A stretch of DNA of 7,850 nucleotides from Pseudomonadota bacterium. Lineage in GTDB: Bacteria > Pseudomonadota > Gammaproteobacteria > Burkholderiales > Rhodocyclaceae. The notes under the pieces are model-generated. The model searched no databases. It was not told the origin of the DNA and worked only from the letters and a program-made list of their open reading frames with translations. The position numbers and the translations under genes were made by a program. Each line of letters begins with the position of its first letter. The first letter of the stretch is position 1. Where the stretch lies: positions 1-7,850 of the forward strand of contig JAUPVD010000057.1 in assembly GCA_030917225.1 (NCBI GenBank). Reading direction: 5' to 3'. Below are positions 1-5,800 of the stretch, one piece after another.

Positions 1-1
1 G

Positions 2-1135
2 AAGAAGATGAAGCGTGCCGAGATGGAAGAGACGCTCGACGAGATCAACCGCTTCGAGGCGATGCTGGTCAATGAAGGCGCGCTCGTTCTCAAGTTCTGG
101 TTTCATCTCTCGAAAAAAGGGCAGGAAGTTCGGCTGAAGGCCATGGAGAAGGACCCGCGCACGGCCTGGCGGGTGACCAAGGGCAGCTGGGATCGCCTGA
201 AGACCTACGACGACCTGCAGTCGGTCGCCGGCCATGTGCTGCGTGTGACCAATACGGCCCATGCCCCGTGGATCATCATCGAGGGCACCGACGACAACTA
301 TCGCTCGCTGACCGTCGGCCATATCGTGCGCGACTCCATTCGCAAGCACCTGGAGCAGGCAACGCGCGGCAGCGTACCGGTGGCGCCGCCGATCGTTCCG
401 GCCATCGACAAGCGGACGGTGCTGACCGAGCTTGACCTGACCAAGGTGCTGGAAAAGAAGGTGTACGAGAAGGAGCTGGCCAAGTGGCAGGGCAAGCTCT
501 CGCAGCTCATGCGCGATCCGCGCTTCGTGCAGAACCACTCGCTGATCCTGGCATTCGAGGGCTCGGATGCGGCCGGCAAGGGCGGCACCATCCGGCGCAT
601 TGCCGAGGCCATGGACGCTCGCCAGTACCAGATCATCCCGGTCGCCGCGCCGACCGACGAAGAGCGTGCCCAGCCCTATCTGTGGCGCTTCTGGCGTCAT
701 ATCCCGCGCCTTGGCCGGGTGTCGATCTTCGACCGCACCTGGTACGGGCGGGTGCTCGTCGAGCGCGTCGAAGGCTTCTGCAGCGAATCCGACTGGCTGC
801 GCGCTTACGCCGAGATCAACGATTTCGAACATGCGCTGGTGCAGTCCGGGGCGATCGTCGTCAAGTTCTGGTTGCAGGTCAGCAACGACGAACAGCTGCG
901 GCGCTTCAAGGAGCGCGAAAAGACTGAATTCAAGCGTTTCAAGATCACCGATGAAGACTGGCGCAACCGCGAGAAGTGGGATGCCTACGGACAGGCCGTC
1001 TGCGACCTGGTCGAGCGGACCTCGACCGGCCGTTCGCCGTGGACACTGGTCGAAGCCAATGACAAGAACCACGCGCGGGTCAAGGTGCTGAAGACGCTGT
1101 GCGAGAGGGTCGAGCGCGTGCTGGAGGGCAAATGA
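2..1135 (+). CDS. pap: Polyphosphate:AMP phosphotransferase (two-domain PPK2), 5'-partial
   Basis: This PPK2-family enzyme transfers phosphate from polyphosphate to AMP, giving ADP in the cytoplasm. The frame is open to the left edge, so the ATG at 8 is probably internal and the N-terminal part is missing (family members are about 500 residues; 375 follow that ATG). Numbering from that ATG, the C-terminal PPK2 domain shows Walker A GSDAAGKGG at 185-193 and a Walker B-like FDRTWYGR at 241-248, both intact. A tandem duplication is visible: INRFEAMLVNEGALVLKFW near residue 13 mirrors INDFEHALVQSGAIVVKFW near residue 270, and APWIIIEGTDDN mirrors SPWTLVEANDKN. From family knowledge, fused PPK2 proteins of this kind are AMP-phosphorylating, with the C-terminal domain thought to be the active one. 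The stop overlaps the argA start. The family call is firm; AMP preference is inferred from the two-domain architecture. Confidence 0.9.
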   Translation, partial: KKMKRAEMEETLDEINRFEAMLVNEGALVLKFWFHLSKKGQEVRLKAMEKDPRTAWRVTKGSWDRLKTYDDLQSVAGHVLRVTNTAHAPWIIIEGTDDNYRSLTVGHIVRDSIRKHLEQATRGSVPVAPPIVPAIDKRTVLTELDLTKVLEKKVYEKELAKWQGKLSQLMRDPRFVQNHSLILAFEGSDAAGKGGTIRRIAEAMDARQYQIIPVAAPTDEERAQPYLWRFWRHIPRLGRVSIFDRTWYGRVLVERVEGFCSESDWLRAYAEINDFEHALVQSGAIVVKFWLQVSNDEQLRRFKEREKTEFKRFKITDEDWRNREKWDAYGQAVCDLVERTSTGRSPWTLVEANDKNHARVKVLKTLCERVERVLEGK

Positions 1136-2481
1136 ACGATCAGTCCAAAGGCGTCCCGGTATCCGCCTCGTCGGTGCAGTCCGGCGAGTTCGTCGCCTGG
1201 TTCCGCTCGGTTGCGCCCTACGTCAACCTCTTCCGTGGCAAGACCTTCGTGCTGGCTTTCGGCGGCAAGGCGATCGCCGGGCCGCTGGCGTGGACGCTGG
1301 CCTACGACGTCAACCTGCTGGCAGCGCTCGGCATCCGACTGGTGCTGGTGCATGGCGCACGGCCGCAGATCGAGGAAGAGCTGCGCGAGAAGGGGCTGGA
1401 GTCGAAATACCACGGCCGCTACCGGGTCACCGATGCGGCCGCACTTGATTGCGTCATCGATGCCGTCGGCAGCGTCTATCTCGAACTGGAGGCCTTGCTG
1501 TCGCAGGGCTTGCCGGATACGCCGATGGCCAACAGCACCATCCGCGTGATCGGCGGCAACTTCATCACCGCCCGCCCGGTCGGCGTCATCGACGGCGTTG
1601 ACATGCAGTACGCCGGCGCCGTGCGCAAGGTCGATGCCGAGGGCATTCGTGCGCAACTGGGCCTGGGTAACATCGTGCTGCTCTCCTGCATGGGCACCAG
1701 CCCGACCGGCGAAAGCTTCAACCTGGCCATGGAGGAAGTGGCCGAAGCTACTGCCGTGGCGCTCAACGCCGACAAGTTGGTGTTTCTGTCCGACAGCCGT
1801 GGCGCCACCGACATCGACGGCCACCTGCTCGATGAACTGACGGCGGATGCGGCCGATCGCCTGGTGCGCATCGGCGACTGGCTGTCCTCCGACCTCAAAC
1901 GCTACCTGCCCTGTGCCGTGCGCGCCAGCCGCTCCGGTGTCGGCCGGGTGCACGTCATCGGCTACAACGAAGACGGCACGCTGCTGCGCGAATTGTTCTC
2001 GCGCGACGGCGTCGGTACGGTGGTCACCCGCGAATCGCTGGAGAAACTGCGCGACGCGCGGCCGGACGACATCAGCGGCCTGATCGCGCTGATCGAACCG
2101 CTTGAAGATGAAGGCATGCTGGTGCGGCGCGAGCGCGACTTGCTGGAGCGCGAGATCAACCGCTTCTCGGTGGTCGAGCACGACGGCCTGATCGTCGGTT
2201 GCGCGGCGCTCTATCCCTACGGCGAAGGGCAGGCCGAGCTGGCTTGCCTGGCCGTGCATCCGCAGTTCCGTCGCTTCGGTTACGGCGAGCAGTTGATGAA
2301 ACGGATCGAGGTGCGTGCCCGCGAGGCCGGTATCAGGCAGTTGTTCGTGCTGACGACGGTGACTTCGCACTGGTTCATCGAACGCGGCTTCTCCGAAAAG
2401 AGTGTCGATGAACTACCGGACGAAAAGCGGCTGGTGTACAACCTGCAGCGTCGTTCCAAGGTCTTGATGAAAGGCTTGTGA
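1132..2481 (+). CDS. argA: N-acetylglutamate synthase (amino-acid N-acetyltransferase)
   Basis: The enzyme acetylates glutamate with acetyl-CoA, the first step of arginine synthesis. At 449 residues it has the usual ArgA length. Residues about 25-290 form an amino-acid-kinase-like domain (FGGKAI at 43-48, HGARPQ at 74-79), which in ArgA is non-catalytic and carries arginine feedback control. Residues about 300-440 form a GNAT acetyltransferase domain with the acetyl-CoA loop RRFGYG at 380-385 and a C-terminal HWFIERGF segment. The frame also opens at a GTG at 1099, but I chose the ATG at 1132: it has GGAGGG at 1123-1128 and makes the typical ATGA overlap with the pap stop, suggesting translational coupling. 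It also overlaps the next gene by one base. A separate acetylglutamate kinase (ArgB) is unlikely because the GNAT domain is present and complete. Confidence 0.95.
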   Translation: MNDQSKGVPVSASSVQSGEFVAWFRSVAPYVNLFRGKTFVLAFGGKAIAGPLAWTLAYDVNLLAALGIRLVLVHGARPQIEEELREKGLESKYHGRYRVTDAAALDCVIDAVGSVYLELEALLSQGLPDTPMANSTIRVIGGNFITARPVGVIDGVDMQYAGAVRKVDAEGIRAQLGLGNIVLLSCMGTSPTGESFNLAMEEVAEATAVALNADKLVFLSDSRGATDIDGHLLDELTADAADRLVRIGDWLSSDLKRYLPCAVRASRSGVGRVHVIGYNEDGTLLRELFSRDGVGTVVTRESLEKLRDARPDDISGLIALIEPLEDEGMLVRRERDLLEREINRFSVVEHDGLIVGCAALYPYGEGQAELACLAVHPQFRRFGYGEQLMKRIEVRAREAGIRQLFVLTTVTSHWFIERGFSEKSVDELPDEKRLVYNLQRRSKVLMKGL

Positions 2482-3395
2482 TGACCACAGAAAAAGTACC
2501 ACTGAGCTCGGGTGACATCGGCTATCTGCTCGACGCGCTCGATACCGGCGTGCTTTATCTGGACGAGGGTGGGCGCGTGGTGTTCGCCAACGCGGCCTTT
2601 CTGAACCTTTGGGGCTTCCCGTTCGATGCAGTCCTTGCCGGGCTGACCGACAAGGAACTGGTCAGCCGAACTGCCTGGTTGCGGGAAGACGATGCTGCCT
2701 TCAAGGATCACCTGCGTGACCAGGCGCGAGCCAGCGGGGCGCCGTTCGAAATTGCGCTGAAGAATTTCGTCGTGCTCAATGCGAGCTCACGCGTCGTCAT
2801 CGACAAGAAGAAAAAGCCGATCGGCCGCGTCTGGCTGTTCGACGACGTGACGGCGTCGTATGCGGCGCAGCAACGACTGTCGGAACTTGCCGAGCGCGAC
2901 ATGCTGACCGGGCTGTACAACCGCAGCCGGTTCGACGGTGAGCTCGCGCGCTGCCTGGCCGATGCGGCAAGGCGCGGGACGCAGTTGGGGGTGGTGGTAT
3001 TCAATCTCGATGACTTTGCCCGGATACATCAACGCTATGGCCACCGCGCCGGCGATTCGATCCTGATTCGCCTGGCCCAGGACGTGAGCAGTGCCATCCG
3101 GCGCCACGAACTGCTTTACCGGATCGGTCAGGAAGACTTCGGCCTGCTGGTGCCGGATGCAACCGATGCCGAGATGCTGGGTCTGGCCAGGCGAGTCATG
3201 ACCTGTGTTGACGCGATGATTTTCAGTTTCGGCAACGAGCAGCTGCAGATCTCGGCAACGATCGGCATGTCCGTCTATCCGGAAGATGCATTGAGTGCCA
3301 ATGAAATCGTTTCTTCGGCCTTCCGGGCCTTGGAAAAAGCGAAAGACAGCGCTGACGGCTGGAGCTTTTTTGAGTCGGGAGAGCCTCGGCTATAA
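2481..3395 (+). CDS. PAS domain protein with degenerate GGDEF domain
   Basis: A 304-residue soluble protein with no signal peptide or membrane segment. Residues about 13-125 resemble a PAS sensor fold (DTGVLYLDEGGRVVFANAAF at 21-40). Residues about 138-300 align with a diguanylate cyclase domain, opening with ERDMLTGLYNR. The catalytic features are eroded. The signature reads RIGQEDF (214-220) instead of RxGG(D/E)EF. The first metal-ligand Asp of the DxDxFK motif is Asn175. The conserved Asn of the IND motif is His183. The I-site RxxD reads R207-x-x-E210. GH and GD at 187-188 and 191-192 are kept. I infer that it is probably not an active c-di-GMP synthase and may act as a GTP- or ligand-binding sensor; weak activity cannot be excluded. 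I chose the ATG at 2481 over the GTG at 2478 because GAAAGG at 2469-2474 is well spaced for it. Its start overlaps the argA stop (TGATG). Confidence 0.85.
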   Translation: MTTEKVPLSSGDIGYLLDALDTGVLYLDEGGRVVFANAAFLNLWGFPFDAVLAGLTDKELVSRTAWLREDDAAFKDHLRDQARASGAPFEIALKNFVVLNASSRVVIDKKKKPIGRVWLFDDVTASYAAQQRLSELAERDMLTGLYNRSRFDGELARCLADAARRGTQLGVVVFNLDDFARIHQRYGHRAGDSILIRLAQDVSSAIRRHELLYRIGQEDFGLLVPDATDAEMLGLARRVMTCVDAMIFSFGNEQLQISATIGMSVYPEDALSANEIVSSAFRALEKAKDSADGWSFFESGEPRL

Positions 3396-3396
3396 T
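3370..3396 (+). promoter_or_regulatory. Probable sigma-70 promoter for yggX
   Basis: A perfect -10 hexamer TATAAT lies at 3391-3396. The best -35 candidate is TTGAGT at 3370-3375 with a short 15-bp spacer, preceded by a T-run. The TAA stop of the PAS-GGDEF gene (3393-3395) sits inside the -10 box. Transcription would begin near 3403, giving a leader of roughly 45 nt before yggX. The -10 is clear; the -35 assignment is weaker. Confidence 0.6.
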
Positions 3397-3446
3397 GCGC
3401 ACCTTCAATATTTCGAATTTTCAGTAGCCAACTCCGGAGCATTGCA

Positions 3447-3719
3447 ATGGCACGTAACGTCAACTGCGTCAAACTCGGCCGTGAAGCCGAAGGCCTCGAT
3501 TTACCGCCGATGCCGGGCCCGCTCGGCAAGCGCCTGTGGGAAAACGTTTCCAAGGAAGCCTGGCAGCAGTGGATCAAGCTGCAGACAATGATCATCAACG
3601 AGAATCGTCTGAACCTGGCCGATGCCGCGCACCGCAAGTACCTCAGCGAGCAGGTCGAGAAGCACTTCTTCGGTGACGGCGCTGATCAGGTGCAGGGCTT
3701 CGTGCCGCCAGCCAACTGA
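3447..3719 (+). CDS. yggX: Probable Fe(2+)-trafficking protein, YggX family
   Basis: A small, 90-residue cytosolic protein of the YggX family, which protects Fe-S proteins from oxidative damage and is linked to iron supply or repair of clusters. The start [17 protein letters not shown] is characteristic, with the conserved cysteine at position 7, followed by [13 protein letters not shown] and the W-rich EAWQQWIK segment, and it ends near FGDG. The length matches family members of about 90 residues. GGAG at 3436-3439 precedes the ATG by seven bases. It appears to have its own promoter, overlapping the end of the upstream gene, and is followed by a strong terminator, so it is likely transcribed alone or by weak read-through. 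In enterobacteria yggX sits beside mutY; here it lies downstream of argA. The family call is firm; the biochemical role in this organism is inferred. Confidence 0.93.
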   Translation: MARNVNCVKLGREAEGLDLPPMPGPLGKRLWENVSKEAWQQWIKLQTMIINENRLNLADAAHRKYLSEQVEKHFFGDGADQVQGFVPPAN

Positions 3720-3732
3720 TTTTTCAGCACAC

Positions 3733-3774
3733 AAAAAACGGCCCGGTGGCGCAAGCCCCGGGCTGTTTTGTTTT
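3733..3774. terminator. Rho-independent terminator, probably bidirectional
   Basis: CGGCCCGG (3739-3746) pairs with CCGGGCTG (3758-3765), with one G-T pair. After a single unpaired T at 3747, GGC (3748-3750) pairs with GCC (3755-3757) around a GCAA tetraloop (3751-3754). On the plus strand TTTTGTTTT follows (3766-3774), ending yggX. On the minus strand the A-run at 3733-3738 becomes a six-base U tract, which could end rpiA transcripts. This fits a site between convergent genes. Confidence 0.85.
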
Positions 3775-3782
3775 GAAATTTT

Positions 3783-3828
3783 GAAAAGCAGTTACCACGG
3801 AGAGCACGGAGTTCACGGAGAAAAGCAG
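3783..3828 (+). repeat. 9-bp direct repeat GAAAAGCAG flanking the left CACGGAG arm
   Basis: GAAAAGCAG occurs at 3783-3791 and again at 3820-3828, immediately bracketing the left arm of the CACGGAG element. It may be a duplication created when the arm was inserted or copied, or a chance repeat in A-rich sequence. No equivalent pair was seen around the right arm. Confidence 0.4.
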
Positions 3829-3915
3829 AATTTCCTGTTTTCCCGGCTGTTAACGATAGGGCTTTTTTGTATGCCCTTCGTTTTTCCTCCGTGGTCTCCG
3901 TGATCTCTGTGGTGA
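3792..3915. repeat. Inverted-repeat element built of CACGGAG 9-bp units
   Basis: The left arm (3792-3824) contains three tandem 9-bp units: CACGGAGAG, CACGGAGTT and CACGGAGAA. The right arm (3883-3915) is its inverted counterpart with CTCCGTG, CTCCGTG and CTCTGTG cores, also at 9-bp spacing. Aligned by eye, 27 of 33 positions match. The two arms could form a long hairpin around a loop of about 58 nt, in RNA from either strand. The right arm ends six bases before the rpiA stop codon. I recall similar CACGGAG repeats scattered in intergenic regions of many bacterial genomes; no mobility gene is present. Open frames across it translate to a spurious HGEHGVHGE-type peptide and are not called as genes. 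Together with the terminator this accounts for the non-coding stretch between yggX and rpiA. Confidence 0.8.
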
Positions 3916-3921
3916 AAAATT

Positions 3922-4584
3922 TCAGGCTTTGGTGAAGGTCTGTACCCCGTCCGCCGCACCCAGCAGCAGCACATCCGCACCGCGGATCGCAAATAGTCCA
4001 TTGGTGACGACGCCGACGATCTGGTTGATTGCGGCTTCCAGTTCCTCCGGCTCGACAATGGCCAGGCCGTGCACGTCGAGGATCACGTTGCCGTTGTCGG
4101 TGGTGAAGCCCTGGCGCAACTTCGGCTGGCCGCCGAGTTTGACCAACTGGCGGGCAACGTGCTCGCGGGCCATGGGGATGACTTCCACCGGCAGGGGGAA
4201 GCGGCCCATGACGTCGACTTTTTTCGAGGCGTCGGCGATGCAGACGAACTTGCCAGCCACCGCCGCCACGATCTTCTCGCGGGTCAGGGCGCCACCGCCG
4301 CCCTTGATCATGTGCAGGCGAGCATTCACTTCGTCGGCGCCATCGACGTAAACAGGGATGATGCTGACTTCATTAAGGTCAAAGACACGAATGCCATGAC
4401 CTTCCAGACGCTTGCGGGTAGCTTCCGAGCTGGCGACGGCGCCGGGGATGCGATCCTTCATCTCGGCCAGCGCGTCGATGAAGAAATTGGCCGTTGAGCC
4501 AGTCCCCACGCCGACAATGGTGTCGGGCACGACATGGGCGATGGCCGCACGGGCGACGGCTTCCTTGAGTTGGTCCTGGGTCAT
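3922..4584 (-). CDS. rpiA: Ribose-5-phosphate isomerase A
   Basis: RpiA interconverts ribose 5-phosphate and ribulose 5-phosphate in the non-oxidative pentose phosphate pathway, in the cytoplasm. The 220-residue product matches the usual length of about 219. It shows the phosphate-binding [11 protein letters not shown] (25-35), [14 protein letters not shown] (52-65), YVDGADEVN (79-87) and [12 protein letters not shown] (93-104). Asp81, Asp84, Lys94 and Glu103 fall exactly at the catalytic positions known from E. coli RpiA. The frame extends upstream to 4647, but I chose the ATG at 4584. The resulting start [10 protein letters not shown] resembles other RpiA N-termini. AGGA (plus-strand TCCT, 4592-4595) lies seven bases upstream, and the longer start would run into the intergenic promoter region. 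It is convergent with yggX and divergent from pstS. A possible minus-strand Pho-box-like site lies 37 bases before the start. Confidence 0.95.
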   Translation of the reverse strand: MTQDQLKEAVARAAIAHVVPDTIVGVGTGSTANFFIDALAEMKDRIPGAVASSEATRKRLEGHGIRVFDLNEVSIIPVYVDGADEVNARLHMIKGGGGALTREKIVAAVAGKFVCIADASKKVDVMGRFPLPVEVIPMAREHVARQLVKLGGQPKLRQGFTTDNGNVILDVHGLAIVEPEELEAAINQIVGVVTNGLFAIRGADVLLLGAADGVQTFTKA

Positions 4585-4621
4585 GGCGAGATCCTGAAAT
4601 TGGGCTGCCGGGATTTTACCC

Positions 4622-4639
4622 GTTACGTGATTATTACAG
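4622..4639 (-). promoter_or_regulatory. Possible Pho-box-like site facing rpiA
   Basis: Read on the minus strand, CTGTAAT (4639-4633) is followed by four bases (AATC) and ACGTAAC (4628-4622). That is the 7-4-7 layout of a PhoB box. The first half-site fits CTGTCAT at six of seven positions; the second is weak. It lies back to back with the stronger plus-strand box. It may be a real rpiA-directed site, an extension of the pstS operator, or chance. Confidence 0.3.
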
Positions 4640-4640
4640 T

Positions 4641-4658
4641 CCGTCATCGTTTTGTAAC
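4641..4658 (+). promoter_or_regulatory. PhoB box upstream of pstS
   Basis: CCGTCAT (4641-4647), a four-base spacer CGTT (4648-4651) and TTGTAAC (4652-4658) follow the 18-bp PhoB box layout of two CTGTCAT/C-like half-sites spaced 11 bp apart. The first half matches at six of seven positions, the second at five. PhoB boxes usually replace the -35 element. A -10 hexamer is expected about 11 bases downstream near 4669-4675, but only weak candidates are seen there. Location directly before pstS strongly supports phosphate-starvation control. Confidence 0.6.
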
Positions 4659-4718
4659 ATTAGGCGATCACACTTGCGCCGTTCTCCCTACAACCCCGAT
4701 TCCGCAGGAGTGATTGCC

Positions 4719-5714
4719 ATGTTCAAGCCTACCCAAATTGCCGTTGCGCTAGGCCTTGCCGGCCTGTTTGCCGCCGGTGCTGCCAACGCCCAGGTCATCA
4801 AGATCGACGGCTCCTCGACGGTGTACCCGATCACCGAAGCTGTGGCCGAAGAATTCCAGAAAGCCAAGAAGAACGCCATCAAGGTTACCGTGGGCATCTC
4901 CGGTACCGGCGGCGGCTTCAAGAAATTCTGCCGTGGCGAGACTGATTTCTCGAACGCCTCGCGTCCGATTACGGCCAAGGAAATGGAAGACTGCAAGGCC
5001 GCTGGCGTGCAGTACGTCGAAATGCCGGTCGCCTTCGATGCGCTGACCATCGTTATCAATCCGAAGAACACCTTCCTCAAGCAGGTTACCGTCGAAGAGA
5101 TGAAGAAGCTGTGGGAACCGGCGGCTCAAGGCACCGTGACCAAGTGGAGCCAGGTCAACCCGGCCTGGCCGGATGCGCCGGTCAAGCTGTTCGGCGCCGG
5201 TGCCGACTCGGGTACCTTTGAGTACTTCACCGAAGCCATGGTCGGCAAGGCCAAGTCCTCGCGCGGCGACTACACCGCCTCCGAAGACGACAACGTGCTG
5301 GTGCAGGGCGTCTCACGCGACGTCAATGCCATCGGCTACTTCGGCTACGCCTACTACGCCGAGAACACTGCCAAGCTGAAGGCGCTGCCGGTCGTTTCGC
5401 CGAAGACCGGCAAGGCTGTCGAGCCGTCTGCTGCCAACGTCGAGAATGGCACCTACCAGCCGCTGTCGCGCCCGATCTTCGTCTATGTCAAAGCGGCCTC
5501 GCTGGACAAGCCGGAAGTCAAGGAATTCATTGAGTTCTACATGAAGCACGGCGCCAAGCTGACCAAGGAAGTGAAGTACGTGCCGCTGCCGGCCGCTGCC
5601 TACACCGGCAACCTTGATCACGTCGCCAAGAAGAAGCTCGGTACCGTGTTCGGTGGCAAGAACGAAATCGGCATCACCATCGAAGAGTTGATGAAGCGCG
5701 AAGCCAAGATGTAA
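4719..5714 (+). CDS. pstS: Periplasmic phosphate-binding protein PstS
   Basis: PstS is the substrate-binding component of the PstSCAB phosphate ABC importer; it captures phosphate in the periplasm and delivers it to PstC/PstA. The 331-residue precursor begins with a signal peptide (FKPTQ, then a hydrophobic core, then ANA|Q with cleavage predicted after residue 24). The mature protein opens with IKIDGSSTVYPITEAVAEEF. Phosphate-contacting segments typical of the family are GSST near 31-34, SGTGGG at 61-66 and DSGT at 163-166. This is the SphX-like PstS subtype rather than the classical E. coli type. Cys71 and Cys92 bracket GETDFSNASRPI and could form a disulfide. I chose the ATG at 4719 because CAGGAG at 4705-4710 precedes it and it gives a clean signal peptide; the upstream in-frame start at 4674 does not. 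The Pho-box-like site upstream suggests PhoB induction. Confidence 0.95.
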   Translation: MFKPTQIAVALGLAGLFAAGAANAQVIKIDGSSTVYPITEAVAEEFQKAKKNAIKVTVGISGTGGGFKKFCRGETDFSNASRPITAKEMEDCKAAGVQYVEMPVAFDALTIVINPKNTFLKQVTVEEMKKLWEPAAQGTVTKWSQVNPAWPDAPVKLFGAGADSGTFEYFTEAMVGKAKSSRGDYTASEDDNVLVQGVSRDVNAIGYFGYAYYAENTAKLKALPVVSPKTGKAVEPSAANVENGTYQPLSRPIFVYVKAASLDKPEVKEFIEFYMKHGAKLTKEVKYVPLPAAAYTGNLDHVAKKKLGTVFGGKNEIGITIEELMKREAKM

Positions 5715-5722
5715 GCCATGTC

Positions 5723-5746
5723 GTGACGGGCTATTTTGCCCGTCAC
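5723..5746 (+). other. Perfect 9-bp RNA hairpin after pstS
   Basis: GTGACGGGC (5723-5731) pairs perfectly with GCCCGTCAC (5738-5746) around a TATTTT loop, nine bases after the pstS stop. No U tract follows, so it looks more like a 3'-end stabiliser or processing site than a full terminator. It would help keep pstS mRNA more abundant than pstCAB mRNA. Confidence 0.7.
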
Positions 5747-5748
5747 CG

Positions 5749-5780
5749 CAGGGCCGGTTCCGTAAGGGCCGGCCCTGTTT
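5749..5780 (+). other. Second pstS-pstC hairpin, possible attenuating terminator
   Basis: CAGGGCCGG (5749-5757) pairs with CCGGCCCTG (5769-5777). After an unpaired T at 5758, TCC (5759-5761) pairs with GGG (5766-5768), including one T-G pair, around a GTAA tetraloop. Only three Ts follow (5778-5780), so termination is probably partial at most. It sits just before the pstC ribosome-binding site. Confidence 0.65.
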
Positions 5781-5782
5781 CC

Positions 5783-5800
5783 GGAAGGACCCTTCAAGTG
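5783..5800 (+). promoter_or_regulatory. Ribosome-binding site supporting a GTG start of pstC
   Basis: GGAAGGA at 5783-5789 is eight bases before GTG at 5798-5800. The nearest in-frame ATG at 5810 would be 20 bases away, too far for this site. An upstream in-frame GTG at 5723 lies in the first hairpin. Confidence 0.6.

Noticed and set aside
1099..1131. GTG at 1099 as the argA start
   Set aside because: It would overlap pap by 37 bases; ATG 1132 has GGAGGG upstream and the typical ATGA overlap.
985..2370. 461-codon minus-strand open frame opposite argA
   Set aside because: It lies antisense to a clearly recognised argA, has the low-complexity His/Gln/Asp/Ala-rich composition of GC-rich shadow frames, and resembles no family I recognise.
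3858..3877. AGGGC/GCCCT mini-hairpin with a T-run in its loop, between the repeat arms
   Set aside because: Only five base pairs and the T-run is in the loop rather than after the stem, so it is not a credible terminator.
3622..3903. 93-codon plus-strand frame with a HGEHGVHGE segment
   Set aside because: It starts inside yggX in another frame, crosses the terminator and translates the CACGGAG repeat; such peptides are repeat artefacts.
3792..3915. CRISPR array from the repeated CACGGAG units
   Set aside because: Units are only 9 bp with no spacers, arranged as two inverted arms; there are no cas genes nearby.
4585..4647. Upstream ATG at 4647 as the rpiA start
   Set aside because: The extra 21 residues do not resemble RpiA, would overlap the Pho-box-like sites, and the start at 4584 has a better ribosome-binding site and the family length.
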